64,000 nucleotides of DNA from Girardinichthys multiradiatus (GCF_021462225.1 NC_061800.1:13624749-13688748); one strand, 5' to 3'. Shown: positions 1 through 14,285, counted from the first letter of the stretch. Translations and numbers: made by a program. The notes: a model not told the origin generated them from the sequence alone.

Positions 1-91
<91 letters not shown>

Positions 92-3000
92 TTAGATAAT
101 CCCTCATTATCTGCCACTTCCCCTAACTACAAAAATGTTTTCTAAAATGTATACAAACATATCAAGAACAAAGACAGCTTTTCAGCTTATCCTTTGCTTT
201 TCACACTTATAAGACAACAGTAGCGGCATAAATACAAATATGCTGGAGGGCTGTGCAAAACACTTTCCGAGGATCTGGTAACAGTTGATTGTCAGAGAAG
301 TCAAAGGCCAATGGAAAAATCATTTCTAAAGCATTTACACTGTGCAGTGACTGATACATTAAGCAGGATGTATTTTGAAGAATATGGTCTTCTTCTGTTG
401 TCAGAATAGCAACCATAGTAACCAAATGGTTTTAGCCAGCAGACAGATTTTGGTGGTTCTTATCCATAGTTGAGGTACACCAAGATATTGGCTATTGACC
501 GAAATCAGACAAAATCAGTTTGAAACTCAAAAATATTTTTTTTAATCAACCCACCAAGTGCTCTCAGATTGTGCTGACAACAGCACTCTATGATATGGTA
601 GTTGTTTAGTAAAAAAGTAAGAATTAATGTTCACTATTTCCAGTGTCGCTAAGATGTTTCATAATAAAATCAGAGGAATTTGACTATTTAACAGCACACC
701 TACAGCTCATCCTGGCTGAGAGAAAGCAAGACTTTCAGCAGGTAACAGGAAGACTTAGCGTAGTACAGCAAAGTTGCTTCGTTTTATCCCATAAACCTGT
801 GCCTCATCGAAAATGCTGGATTTAAAAAGTTGGTTCTACTTCTGCTAGCCATGCTAACTGTGGAAATCAATAATATAAGATGCTAAAGATTAAAAATAAC
901 TAACCTTTTTCACTTTGTTTTGAAGTATTCCTGTTTTAGAAATGTCATGTTAATATTTCATTGTCCTAATTTGTTACAACAACCTAAAATTTGTTAACAC
1001 TGTAACACCATAAAGATCCAACATTTGAAGATTAACCACTTCTTATTTTGACTCAGTTTTCTGGCAATGGGTCAAGCAGTCCCTTACAAATTTCTTAAAT
1101 AAAGAAGTTGTTGTTATTTTATACTTTTTATAGTAGACAAATAATGCATGAAATACACAATGGCTAAAATAAATGGTTCAATCTAAATGCTCATCACAAC
1201 AGGATTGATAATTGCACAATCTCCTTCAGCAGAACCTTAAGATTTGAAACAATCGTAAGGTTTTATGCTTGCAGAGATGTTTTCACCACTAAACTGTAGT
1301 TCTAAAATATTACAGAAAAGTTGATGAAGAACAACCTTTGATATCTGGAGCACTAAGTTACAAATTGTAGCAAAGTTCTTTTAATTGTCTCCTTTTATAA
1401 AATCTGAAGGTCAGTGTGTTACACATTACATAAAGGCAGCAGCTTATTTTCCAGGTCATTTACTTGAGTAGTTTGTCCTGGTGAGAATTGCTGCTTCATA
1501 CTCTGTGCTGTTTCTGTTCACCAGAATAATGCTTTACACCCTCAACACTGGGGATACTTTCTGATGCATTGTTATTCACTGTACTGTTTACTTTGTTTTT
1601 TGTGTTTTTTTGCTTGCTGTGCTCTTCAGACAGATGCTCCCCTGCAACCTTCACCAAACCACATTTCCCACTGTGAGAGCACACATCTAGCAAAAACAAA
1701 TCTACTTCTCTAGAACATCTCTGAAATTCATGTGTTTACAGTCAGCTCATACACTTGCAGGGAAGACAATAGCAAAAATTTTTACAAACAAAATATGGTT
1801 CCTACTTGGATCCTTAAATATGACAGAAATGTTTATAATGACCCATATGCTGCTTTTATTTGATTTGCGGTATCTGTTTTTGTTACTCCTTCCAATTTAA
1901 ACAAGCCCTTGCATTTTTTCAGATAAACCCAAAATTATGCATGACTTAAAAGATTGTGGTGCATTCCGAATTTACACATTTTGACCTGATGATACATACT
2001 TAGCTTTACAAGCACACTAAGTACCTACACTTAGGAGACGAGTCACGTCTTAAGACATGGTCAGCTAAGAACATAATCATCATAAAGCTCACAAGTTCTC
2101 AGGCCTTTACATTTCATATGCACACACAGTGGGCAGCATGAAACTGTATGAATGGAAACCATTAAAAGAGGTTAAAGAACCAGCTGTAAAAACAAACAGA
2201 GGGTCGTGCTGAGCAGTGACGGAAATATTTCATCCAAGGGTAATAAAACAAAGTGACTCTGTACATAATGAGTTTCCCTTATTGGCATTAAAACATGAAG
2301 GGCACTGTGTGTTCTTCTACTAAAAAATCATCACCAGTATCAACCCTACATCAGATTTAGGTGTTTGGCTGCTGTCACGATGTTTCTTGTCTTGCCATTT
2401 ATGCTAACATATTATAAAACACAATATGTGCTTCTAAATCTGAAACAATTAAGAGGAAATTACAAAATATGAAGTCCTGTCACACATTTGAAGTATAATG
2501 TTCTCCCACTCTGAACAGCGCATGTGCATAGGGATGCAACATGTGGAACACGCAGTGTTCTGCTGCACCAGGATGGAGTACGTTACAAATGACATGACGT
2601 CACAGTGTAATTTTTTGTTTGGTTTCATATTTCAGAATCAACTGACTGCCTGGAAGTTTACATTTAAATGTTGTATTAGTGTACCCATGTTATGGCTAGC
2701 GAAATGGAGGACCCCAGAATGCAGACTAGCAGGCAGCATGATGGTAAGTGGAAAAAGATTTAATGAATAAAAAACAAAAACTCACTCACAGATGAGGCAG
2801 GAACAAAACAGAGACTCTTGAATACAAACTAACAGAAATTAGAAAAACATTAAACTAAAGCATAACCAGATCCAAAATCCAAACCTGACAAAACATGAAC
2901 TAGAAGACAAAAACTAAAGCCTGAGCAGGAAAATAATAAACAGAAGCATGATTCAAAAACTGTGAGAAACATATAAGAAAAAAGCAGAAACCAAACAACC

Positions 3001-3606
3001 CCAAATCATAACAACCCAATTGGTCAGATAAGTATTAGCCAAATTAGAAACAGAATAAGTCACAACCTCAGTTTACTTACCCTTTCAAGCATTCAGTATG
3101 CTGAAGTGAGTAAATCTTTGTTAGCAGTCGGCATAGAGTAGTATGAGATTACCTCATGTTATAATTGGGTCATTGATTCCATATCTTAGTGATCTCACCA
3201 TGACATTGAAATGAAGAGATATGTTGACGCATTGTGACGCAAGTGTGATGGAAATGTAAAAACCTTTTAAAGGCGATGAAATCTGTGAAATGTCTCTGAT
3301 GTTAGTACTGACACAATCAGAGGAATCACTAAATTTTCAGTTTATACCCTCTTTTAGTATTTGCATATTGCCTTTATGTTCCCTCCTACTTCCATTTCGA
3401 ACCCATGTACTTGAACCATTGTGTGTACGTTTATTTTCTCTTTTGTAAAGTATTTTCATAAATTATGGCGATAAATAGTCATAAAAGTGTGCAAAATGCC
3501 CCCTGGCAGGTATGAATTAATGTATGGTCATTGTGAAATGTCCCATGTTATTCAATTATTTAGATTTTCCTCGAAGTAACTTGAGTGTGTACATTTTACC
3601 CGTATG

Positions 3607-3616
3607 CGAATAAGTA
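3607..3616. repeat. Target-site duplication, 3' side of Rex3 copy 1
   Basis: CGAATAAGTA occurs here and again at 6593-6602, immediately flanking the Rex3 LINE. On the element strand it reads TACTTATTCG. Its first three bases also fit the (GAGTAC)n tail, so the true duplication is 7 to 10 bp. Confidence 0.6.
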
Positions 3617-6592
3617 CTCGTACTCGTCGTCTTCCGCTTATCCGGGACCGGGTCGTGGGGGCAGCAGACTCAGCAGAGACGCCCAGACGTCCCTCTCTCC
3701 AGACACCTCCTCCAGTTCCTCCAGGGGGAGCCCAAGGCGTTCCCAGGCCAGCCAAGAGACATAGTCCCTACAGCGTGTCCTGGGCCGTCCCCTGGGCCTC
3801 CTCCCGGTGGGACGTGCCTGGAACACCTCCCGAGGAAGGCGTCCAGGAGGCATCCGGTATAGCTGCCCGAGCCACCTCAACTGGCTCCTCTCGATGTGGA
3901 GGAGCAGCGGCTCTACTCTGAGCCCCTCCCGGATGGCCGAGCTCCTCACCCTATCTCTAAGGGAGTGCCCGGTCACCCTACGGAGGAAGCTCATTTCAGC
4001 CGCTTGTATCCTGGATCTCGTTCTTTCGGTCATGACCCAAAGTTCATGGCCATAGGTGAGGGTAGGAACGTAGACCGACCAGTAAATTGAGAGCTTTGCT
4101 TTTCGGCTCAGCTCTCTCTTCACCACAATGGACCGGCACAGCGCCCCCATTACTGTGGCAGCCGCACCGATCCGTCTGTCGATCTCCCGCTCCATTCTTC
4201 CCTCACTTGTGAACAAGACCCCGGGATACTTAAACTCCTCCACTTGAGGCAGGAACTCCCCTCCAACCTGAAGAGGACAAGCCACCCTTTTCCGGTCGAG
4301 TACCATGGCCTTGGACTTGGAGGAGCTGATCCTCATCCCAGCCGCTTCACACTCGGCTGCGAACCGCCACAGCGCATGCTGTAGGTCTTGGATAGAGGGG
4401 GCCAGCAGGACCACGTCATCCGCAAAAAGAAGAGACGAAATCCACTGGTCCCAAAACAAGACCACCTCCGGCCCTTGGCTGCACCTAGAAATCCTGTCCA
4501 TAAAAGTTATGAACAGGACCGGTGACAAAGGGCAGCCCTGCCGGAGTCCAACATGCACTGGGAACAGGTCCGACTTAGTGCCGGCAATGCGGACCAAACT
4601 CCTGCTCCGCTCGTACAGGGACCGGATGGCCCCTAGTAAAGGGCCCCCGATTCCATACTCCTGGAGCACCCCCCACAGGGCATCACGAGGGACACAGTCG
4701 AATGCCTTCTCCAGGTCCACAAAACACATGTGAACCGGTTGGGCAAACTCCCATGAACCCTCGAGCACCCTGTAGAGGGTATAGAGCTGGTCCAGTGTTC
4801 CACGGCCGGGACGAAAACCACACTGCTCCTCCTGAAGTCGAGGTTCGACTATCGGTCGGACTCTCCTCTCCAATACCCTGGTGTAGGCCTTACCAGGGAG
4901 GCTGAGGAGTGTGATCCCCCTGTAGTTGGAACACACCCTCCGGTCCCCCTTCTTATAAAAGGGGACCACCACCCCAGTCTGCCAGTCCAGAGGCACTGTC
5001 CCCGACCGCCACGCAATGTTGAAGAGGCGTGTCAACCATGACAGCCCTACAACATCCAGAGACTTGAAGAACTCAGGGCGGATCTCATCCACCCCCGAAG
5101 CCTTGCCACCGCGGAGCTTTTTAACCACCTCGGTGACTTCAGCCTGGGTGATGAAAGAGTGCAACCCCGAGTCCCCAGCCTCTGTTTCCACCACGGAATG
5201 CATGATGGCAGGATTGAGGAGATCCTCGAAGTACTCCTTCCATCGCCCGATAATGTCCTCAGTCGAGGTCAGCAGTCTCCTGCCCCCACTATAAACAGTG
5301 TTGGAAGCACTGCTTCCCCCTCCTGAGGCGCCGGACGGTTTGCCAGAATCGCTTCGAGGCCAACCGGTAGTCCTTCTCCATGGCCTCACCAAACTCTTCC
5401 CATGCCCGAGTTTTTGCCTCTGCCACAGCCCGGGCTGCAGCATGCTTGGCCTCACGGTACTCGTCAGCCGCCTCAGGAGTCCCACAAGCCAACCACAGCC
5501 GATAGGACTCCTTCTTCAGCCTAACAGCATCCCTTACTACCGGTGTCCACCACCGGGTTCTGGGATTGCCGCCACGACAGGCACCGCAGACCTTACGGCC
5601 GCAGCTATGGGCAGCAGCATCGACAATAGATGCGGAGAACATGGTCCACTCGGACTCTATGTCTCCAACATCCCCCGGGATCTGGTCGAAGCTCTCCCGG
5701 AGGTGGGAGTTGAATACATCCCTGGCCGAGGGCTCCGCCAGGCGTTCCCAGCAGACCCTCACTATGCGCTTGGGCCTGCCAAGTCTGTCTGGCTTTCTCC
5801 TCCTCCAGCGGATCCAACTCACCACCAGGTGATGATCAGTGGACAGCTCAGCCCCTCTCTTCCCCCGAGTGTCCAAAACATGCGGCCGAAGGTCTGATGA
5901 TACAACAAAGTCGATCGTCGACCTCCTGCCTAGGGTGTCCTGGTGCCAAGTGCACTGATGGACACCCTTTTGTTTGAACATGGTGTTCGTTATGGACAAT
6001 CCGTGACTAGCACAGAAGTCCAATAACAAAACACCACTCGGATTCAGATCGGGGAGGCCATTCCTCCCGATCACGCCTCTCCAGGTGTCACTGTCGTTCC
6101 CCACATGGGCGTTGAAGTCCCCCAGCAGAATAATGGAGTCCCCGGGAGGGGCACTATCCAGCACCCCCGACAGGGACGCCAAGAAGGCCGGGTACTCTGC
6201 ACTACCACTCGGCCCGTAGGCTGAAATGATAGTCAGAGACCTCTCCCCAACCCGAAGGCGCAGGGATATGACCCTCTCATCCACTGGGTGAGACGGCTGA
6301 GCTGGGGGGCAACAAGCAAACCCACACCAGCCCGCCGCCTCTCCCCGTGGGCCACTCCAGAGTAGAAGAGAGTCCAACCCCTCTCAAGGAGATGGGTTCC
6401 AGAGCCCACGCTGTGCGTGGAGGCGAGCCCGACTATTTCTAGTCGATATCTCTCGACCTCCCGCACAAGCTCAGGCTCCTTCCCCCCCAGCGAGGTGACA
6501 TTCCACGTCCCTAGAGCCAGCCTAAGCATCCGGGGATCGGGCCGCTGAGGTCTCCACCTTCGTCCGCCACCCAATCCTCTTTGCACCGGTCC
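3617..6592 (-). mobile_element. Rex3 (RTE-clade) LINE, near full length
   Basis: This is a non-LTR retrotransposon on the minus strand: endonuclease, then reverse transcriptase, then a short repeat tail. The identification rests on two sequences I recall as the standard Rex3 PCR primer sites: CGGTGACAAAGGGCAGCCCTG-like sequence near 4521 (21 bases, one shown pair of matches is at 4521-4541) and ACCACCACCCC.GTCTGCCA near 4966. The protein also has RTE-type endonuclease and RT motifs. The 3' end reads CCCGGATAAGCGGAAGACGACGAG, split as tail repeats of GAGTAC, rather than the GGATGG-type tail usual in fish. The flanks carry a 7-10 bp duplication (3607-3616 and 6593-6602). Whether the 5' end at 6592 is the true element start is uncertain. 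It lies in the sense orientation of the host gene. Confidence 0.9.
3638..6586 (-). pseudogene. Rex3 pol: APE endonuclease plus reverse transcriptase, two frameshifts
   Basis: The polyprotein nicks target DNA and copies the element RNA. It is split over three overlapping open frames: 6586-6233, 6377-5289 and 5485-3638. The endonuclease part shows [26 protein letters not shown], the ID of STIDFVV and ELSTDHHLV. The RT part shows GFRPGRGTLDQ, FVDLEKAFD (motif A), LRQGCPLSP (motif B) and LLFADDVVLL (motif C, catalytic Asp pair). The first break, near 6280-6300, follows APQLSR and looks like a short deletion, since the next recognisable block is DERVISL. The second, near 5305-5320, lies between LRRGKQ and NTVYSGG. 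Catalytic motifs survive, but no single frame spans the protein, so this copy cannot make it. The overlapping plus-strand open frames are antisense shadows. Confidence 0.88.
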
Positions 6593-6602
6593 CGAATAAG
6601 TA
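6593..6602. repeat. Target-site duplication, 5' side of Rex3 copy 1
   Basis: CGAATAAGTA matches 3607-3616 exactly and abuts the apparent 5' end of the minus-strand LINE. Confidence 0.6.
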
Positions 6603-8427
6603 ATAATGGAAAATAAAAATAGTTTAAGAATAATTCCTTGAAAACATGTCAGTCATGTTTCTATTAAAAACCTTTTCATTAACCAATTTATTTGTGGTTT
6701 TTATTTTCATATAAACTGAAGTAACTTTGGTTAGTATTGCTTTTCCTTGTCTAATGTCCAGTTTAACTGATGAACTCATTAAAACTAGACATGAATGAAA
6801 CCCTTTTTCAGATAAAGGATTTCATTATTAAATGTTCCACCAATCTTTTCAAGCAACCGTATTCCACTGTTAAAACATTTCTCATTGATTTTTCATTCTT
6901 GTGAGACTGAACTAGTGAGATCTATCACAGTAGTTCAAATAACAACGTGGCATTTGTCACAACACTCATTACAGTTAATAAAGTACAGCAAAGGTGGAAA
7001 GAACTGCTGGAAATATTTCACATTTTGCTCCTGATGAATCATTTTCAGTTGTTTTGGAGAGTTGAGAAACTGTGTCATAATATACATATAATTAACTTTG
7101 TTCAGTATTACAGCTTTGTTGTGAAGCCTATTGCTTTACTGCAGTAATTCATATCACCAGGTTCCCATTAAAAAAGCATGCTGCATTGTGTTGGAAGGGA
7201 ACTTCCTTCAAATGCTAATAAAATGTTTTCAAGTAGAGCTCGGATGTTTTATCTCAAAGTTCCCTGTGTGTTATTGACTCAGACGCTGGGAATAAATGAC
7301 CAGGTAATGTTCTCATTGATCAAGGGGAAGAAGATTCAGAATGTGGGGTGGTGTTGTTTATACACTTAATAATGCAGCCTGCTTTTACTGAACACCTCAT
7401 CCAAAACCAGATTAACCACCAACTGCCATCTGTAACTAATGTGACTGCAGCAGTTCATACTTGTGCCATATTAAAAGTTATATGTTTATGGTAATGTTAG
7501 GATAACATCAGCTGGCAATAATTCCAAACACCCTTTTTGCGTTTGCTCACACCTGCAACATTAGGGGAGAACACACCTAAACACAACGCAAACAAGACGT
7601 CCGACTAACTGCTGCAGTTAGAGGTTGTCTATCCATTTTCTATGGAGATGTACAAACTATGACTTCGTATTACTGAAAAAAGCTGAAGTAATAAATATAA
7701 GATAATTATTGTGAGCACTATAAGACAAAAACATTCATCGCTTCATTATTAATTCAGTTTTCAGCATGCCTCAAACATGTTTGGATTAAGCAGTTTTAGC
7801 AATATTGTATGAAGGTGACATAATGTAGAGCACTTTCCTTATGCTAAACAGCCAATCAGAGTGATATTTTATTATTAAACTATACACTAAGGATTCAACA
7901 AGTATTGGCAGAAAAGAATGTTAAAAACACCTTATTTTTCCCTAAAAAGCACATTTAAACTGGCACATTCAGCTATAGACTAAGAAGACTAAGAAGCATA
8001 AAACCGATGCATAGCAATAACTGCAATGGAGTGTTTCAATTAACAACAGGAGAGAACATTATATTGATACAAAGCTGCAACTACACTGTTTATTATTTCA
8101 CCAATTATGTGTTCTTGGAAACACATTACATGACAATGTTTTGTTTTTCTTACTTACTTTTTACTTAATTTCTCACTTTTTTCCTCATCAGTGCAGACTG
8201 TTTAGTATAGCATGACATTTAATCATATTATCAGATCATTGCTACAATCATTGCTATTGAATTTAAATTACGTAGACGTGGCACATTTTTGCGGTTTATA
8301 TGGTGTCTGTGCAGAGACACTTATGCTACAGACATTTTTGACATGTTCAAAAAAAATTTTTATCTTATTCCATTGAAACACAAGGGTGATGCACAATAGA
8401 GTGACAAGCGTATTACTAATGAGTTCA

Positions 8428-8559
<132 letters not shown>

Positions 8560-8685
8560 CTACGAAAGAATAAAAGAGTTGGAGCTATGTCATTGTGATG
8601 GTACGTGATTATAATTCTCTGTATCACGACTCAGTCTCACATCACTTATTACCATTGTTGTAAATTAACTGAAACAAAAATGTTT

Positions 8686-8819
8686 GAGGCCCTGCGATGG
8701 ATTGGCGACCTGTCCAGAGTGTATGCCGCCTCTCGCCCGTAGACTGCTGGAGATAGGCACCAGCCCCACCATGACCCACTATGGAATAAGCGCTATAGAA
8801 GATGAATGAATGAATGAAA
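8686..8819 (+). repeat. Short fish interspersed repeat with GAAT tail
   Basis: The segment reads CCCTGCGATGGATTGGCGAC, then CTGTCCAGAGTGTATGCCGC, then a block ending GGAATAAGCGCTATAGAAGA, followed by (ATGA)n/(GAAT)n. This text, with a short tandem tail, is very common in fish genomes as a SINE or LINE 3' end. I cannot tell which parent family it belongs to. The tail places its 3' end at the right. Confidence 0.65.
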
Positions 8820-10249
8820 AACACTTGTCTGGTTCTTCAGGAGAAACTCGACCTTGGATGGAACAAAAAATCTGTATGAAAACTGAAAAACCAGAAGCTT
8901 TTAAGGTTGCAGGATCACATTAGTTGAAGAGATGACGACATAAAAGGATGATAATTTTTACATACTTTTTTTAATATCTCTTCTGCAACCCCCTAATATC
9001 ACAGTTGTAAATATAAAATATGGCTTCATATTTTGACCAGGAAAAGCCTCAAGCAACTATTTTCCTTTAACTCAACTGGTTTTGCATCTTTAAAATAAAT
9101 CTTTGAACTTTTCAACAAATATTTGATGATATAATGGTGTCAGCATTCTTACACTTATTTTCACATTTTTCTCAAAATCAGGATTATTCCATTGTGATTT
9201 AGCAAGAAACCATCATTTATATAGGAAAATGTTGCCCTCCTCTAAAGGGAAAGCTTACATGAAAGAACGATTTTTTCCCGGTATTTGTTTTCATTGTGTT
9301 TATGTAAAACCGGTCCAAGCAGGGATCCAAACTGTGTCCCATCTTTCAAAACAAACATGCAAATCCAGCTGAAACTCATAACAGACCCAAAACAAACCAC
9401 CTTCTCAACCCGGTGACAGGCTCCGGGTATTACATCGAACATAACAAGATCAAGTGATTATTTCTCTGGCCAACATCACCAAAGCTGGGGACAGTTTTGA
9501 GTAATTCCCTACAGCCAAGCTTGATCAACTGAAGTGGCAAACATGACGTGACATTTTTACCTTTATAACCGCTGATCGATTATCAGAAGCAACAGAAACA
9601 CGGGCTTGCACGGCTGAGGAAACTGCTTCAATATCCAGTGTCCACAAACAGAAAGCTCAGAGGAAATGAAAAAGAAAATGTTTGGATTTTCACACCCTTT
9701 TGGCATTTATCAGGACTGATGGTACTTCTCTGTGCCTCATGGTCCCTTTGCTGTTGTATTTGTTGGCTGTTTAATAGGAAATAACTTTTCCCTACAAACA
9801 CACATTGAAGCCAAGAGTAGACAGATGTAGACAGACAAACAAAGGAAATCTCTATAATATTTATGTTTTTCACATCTGTCCAGAATAACTTTACAACTCT
9901 GCAAAGACCCCTAACCTCAATACCATCCAACTGAAACAACAATCAGTAAAAGCATTTGTACAGCTGAAAATTATACAGACTAATTAACCCGCTAATTTAG
10001 CAGCAATAATGTTTTGTGCAATAAGCACCTGAAAACTGATACTAAATCTGGAGTGTTTTTATTCTATGTTTCTATGTAAGTCTGTGCATCAAAATCAAAA
10101 TAACAATACATCCTTTTGATATTGTAACTGTAATAATGAGTGTTATAATATTTTAGCAGAAAGGTCAATTGATGCATTTTAGTTTACATAAATGCAATTG
10201 CATCACGTTACACATTGTAGTTTTAAACTATTGGTGTAAGCACATAAAT

Positions 10250-10615
10250 ACTATGAGACTGGTATTTAGGTTATCAAAATGTAAGAATCTCATACCAGCC
10301 CATGCCCACTTCATATCTAATATTATTATAACTGTAATAATTCATATCTCCATGTAAGTGCCATGCATGCAAATTCTGCATGCCAATAATATCTTTGACC
10401 TGCTTAACGGACCACGATTACCACATACTTAATGTGTATTTACAATGGCCAATGTGCTATACCTCCCAGAGAGTGGAGGGGACATGTGGTGAAAGAAAAG
10501 AATGAGCGAGTCAGAAAGATGGGAGTAATTTGTATTCAATATTATAGTTGCAATAGTTTTTACTCAAGGTTTTCATACCGTGAGAATCCCATACCGGCCA
10601 GTGGGTATGAATGAC
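10250..10615 (+). repeat. Two diverged copies of an interspersed motif
   Basis: Near 10258-10305 the text runs from GGTTATCAAAATGTAAGAAT to CTCATACCAGCCCATGCCC; near 10567-10605 it runs from GGTTTTCATACCGTGAGAAT to CCCATACCGGCCAGTGGG. They share a frame of GGTT.TCA, GAATC.CATACC and GCCCA-like blocks in the same order, which suggests two old copies of one dispersed repeat. The family is unknown to me. Confidence 0.35.
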
Positions 10616-12889
10616 CCAATCTTTGGTTTCTCTGTGTTCTTTGTACCATGCAAATCTGCAGGAAGAAACCCAAAGCATCAAAACAACAAGGGACTGTGAT
10701 TTGCAGCTTAAACAGACTGGTCACAAGCAGAGCTCTGTGTGAAATTAAGTAACATCAACACATGCTTTGAGGTGGTTTTTGCTGAAAACAAGACTATATC
10801 TTCCAATGTGACTAAAAACTATTGCATAAGGTAAACAATAACTTACTGTAGAGTCAAAACATAAAAATGGCACCCAGCTACTGAATATCAGGTTATACTA
10901 AAGCCGTTTCTACCTGAGGGGCGTTAGACTAACCACGACATGAAACACGCGTTTTGAAATCCATGTCCCCCTTCTTTACATCTAAAAAAAAGGGAATTTG
11001 ATTCACTGTTTGTCAGCAAAGCATGGAACCAGTAGCAGGACGTTTTTTTCTGAACACATCGAAAGCAGGGAAGAGAATAGTAAAATTACATGCCTTGAAT
11101 CTTATTTGCTTTAGCAGAAAATGTGTGGGTAAATGTAGATTTACAAAACTTATATTAAACCTATATGTCTAAAATCCTCAGAGCTAAAATTTACCTTTAG
11201 CAGCATCGGGGTCATTAAGAGAAACCAAACGTGATTAGCTATGTTTTTGACAATGTAATGACATCTGTCCTGCCAAAGAAATGGCCTTATAATGCATGTC
11301 AATGAATAAAATAACTTTCTTGTTCCATTTACCAACATTTGATTTACCTAATTTTAACATGATTAAGTGCTCCAAAATCCCTCATATCTGAATTAGCTCA
11401 GGCTGAAATTTAAAAGAAATGTGGTGAATACACAACACAAACTCTGGACCACATGAAGCTAAGTAGATAAATGAGATATGGCATTAGTTAACTGTAATTC
11501 AAAAAATTAAAGTTAATTCTAATTCAAAGTAAGAATCAGTATAGTATATGACCTTTTATTTCTACCTAAATAAAGGGATTTTTTAAATTAGAGTACGTTT
11601 TAGAGACCAGATGCGTGGCATCGAAATTTTGTTTGTGGGAACTTGTTTCAACAAGCTTCCACTGCAGTTAAATACTCACACCTCCCTTGGTTTTTGTTTC
11701 ATACTCCTACAGCAAGTAGTGGAAGGAGATGGGAGGTCACAGAGTGTCTATTTCATTCTATGAGCAATACTCCCAGAGAGACAAAAGGTAAATGAAAAAA
11801 AAATTTAAGAAAAGCAGATAATTCCCCACAGGAGCTTAGAGAAAATTCTGCCTCATGCAGGGGTCTTTCTCACTAATCAAGATCAATGTCTTTCCACCTG
11901 ACCCCTGGTGCATTACATCAAGCCACCATCTGCAGTTTGAGACACATTATACAGCTGCTGGAGTCACATCAGTCTCCCTTTCTCCTGTGTTATTTCTAAC
12001 TCATGTTCTCTCTCCTGTTACAGAGCGAAACCGAACCCAACAAAGATGGCGTCTAGTAATAACAGAAATAACAGGCATGATTTAGGCTAAAATGAGATGA
12101 GATTGAGAAAAACACAAGAATTATTTACACTGCAATAAAGGAAAGAAATAAATAAAGAACCTTGAAAGAGTGGAAGGTAGCACCCAGATGTAAACAAGAG
12201 TTAAGAAAAGAGCAGCCCAGCAGCAGTAGCTCCTATCTATGGTTTCTATCTATGATTTCTCCCACTCTGATCCTCCCCTTTAATTGTATCCTCTTATAAC
12301 CCATCAGAAGTGACTGAGAAAATATCATTTTAGACGAGCTCTTGCTTTGAAAGAGCACTGGTTGAGATTGCTGCAAGGTTCAAGTAGTAATCACTTTAGA
12401 AACAATTGTATATGCAGATGTTGGTAGTGTGTCTGGGTAATATTCCAGCAGCCTAAAATACCCAACCAAAACAGGCCACTGGAGCAATGCATGGGATACA
12501 CTGTGCTGCAAACATGCACAAACACATAACCACTTCTGACCTGAAGCACTGCTATCCATTGCAGCCCATCAATCTGAAACACAAGCAGTTAAAGCCATCC
12601 ACTGCAAGCAATGACCCACAACATTCCAATCCTTTCCTCCCAGCCTTGCACTCACATGAGTCTTCTCTAAGGAAAGGAAAATGGATCTGCTAAAATTCAT
12701 GAATCTTAGCTTTCGTTTTACAGGTATTATGCTGTAGTTTGCTGCCAGACAAGTGGACTGATTCACTGAGCTCTAATGAAAGAGATTGATTCAACAAATT
12801 CAGGATAATAAACTATGCTGTGCAACTATCCTGTACATGGTAGACTTTATTTGTAAATTGTTAATGGACTTAGCGGTTTTGCACAGCTG

Positions 12890-13690
12890 AGGTTTCAGTT
12901 CTTAACAGAGTCTAGTGCCAGTGCCGGTTCTGAACTGGTTCTATAAAATAGGCAGTTTGCTTTTCCACCTTCTGTAAGCCACGCCTGAGCCACGACATTT
13001 TGAATGTCCCATTCCTTTATTTCTGATCCTCTCCTTGTGCTGTGTTTTTGTTAAGAAATGTTATACATGGAGACAATTTAACCACAAAATGAATGTTATT
13101 TATCCCAGTATTCATGCAAATGGATGCTCTAATACAACAATCTGCATCAGCAGCTGCAAAATGGGAGTTATACACAACTTTTAACACAAGATATATGACA
13201 CAACTTGGAGATTAAACAGTGGTAAAGGACTGAGTCGGAAATAACTTTCATGGATTCAGAAGAAAATCAACAGCTTTCAGCACAGATATCGTAGGAGATT
13301 TTAATATAATAAGAGCAGGAAGAACAGCAGGAGACAGACTGCTTTATTCTGATGCTAATCTTACATTTTATTCTCGTTGAAGCGCTGTGCTTTTGCGTTT
13401 TAAATTTGTCAAATAAAAAACTAAACTAAACTCCAGAGTTTTAAACATGGCGGTTACTACATTTTGATTGGCTGCTGTTCAAATGAGTCCGCCCCTAGCT
13501 CCTAATTAAAAACAGTTTTTTCGCTCTGGCCCAGTAGCGAACTGGGACTAAGAATGATCCCTTTTTGGAGGCTAGGGCTAGCGTTTGTCTTGGTAGAAAC
13601 ACAACGAAGTAGTGCTCAGTGACCACTGACATCAGTGAAGCACTGGAATTGGTTTGGCTGAAAAGGCCCCAATGAAAACTTATTTGTGGC
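12890..13690. mobile_element. Possible non-autonomous DNA transposon
   Basis: The left edge carries AGTGCCAGTGCCGGTTCTGA followed by ACTGGTTCT and a GCTTTTCCACC block. The right edge carries TAGCGAACTGGGACTAAG, GGCTAGGGCTAGCG and a GGTAGAAACACAACG block, ending near CACTGGAATTGG. These resemble the degenerate GGTTC/GAACC-rich ends of a common fish MITE family in opposite orientation. Clean terminal inverted repeats and a target duplication could not be established, and there is no coding sequence. Confidence 0.35.
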
Positions 13691-14285
13691 TTACTTAGAA
13701 TATTAACTGAATAATAGCTTTTCCTTAATTTCCTGAGTAATGCTGGCTATTTGTAAGTTCTGTATATTGAAACTTTGTCTATGTCTTAGCAAAAATGTAA
13801 AACACCCAAAATTAAAAAAAGAAGACCAAATCATCTCCAGAACTAACTGAGTTTGTACTTTCTGTTTCCTCTGTCCAGCTGTCATACTTGACAGGCAGGA
13901 ACTGCACTTTTACTTTAGAAAACAGCTGGAGCGAGTGGAAGAGAGACTAAACTAAACATTCGACTGGAACACAAATAAAAGGTACTGCCATGTACTGATT
14001 TCCCAACACGTGCGTTTCTCTTCGGTGATACAGCCAGCATGAATACATAAACATATTTCTATCACATTCCCCTGTTCTATCCCCACTTGCCCCTCTTTGA
14101 TCTCGATGGTTGGAAATGCAGATTTGTTCCTGTAGACTCTCGCTCCAAATGTCATGGTGGGCTAATTCTACATTTTACGAGATTTCTCAGCATGGCTTCT
14201 AAAATCTGGCAGGTAGCTTGAGATTTGTTAAAGCAGTGTAGGATTTTGTCTGACAGGAATGGCAAGTAGATGCTGGACAGCTATA

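Noticed and set aside
3604..6100. Plus-strand open frames over the first Rex3, up to 199 codons (for example 5298-5897)
   Set aside because: They are antisense shadows of the minus-strand endonuclease and RT frames, which carry all the motifs.
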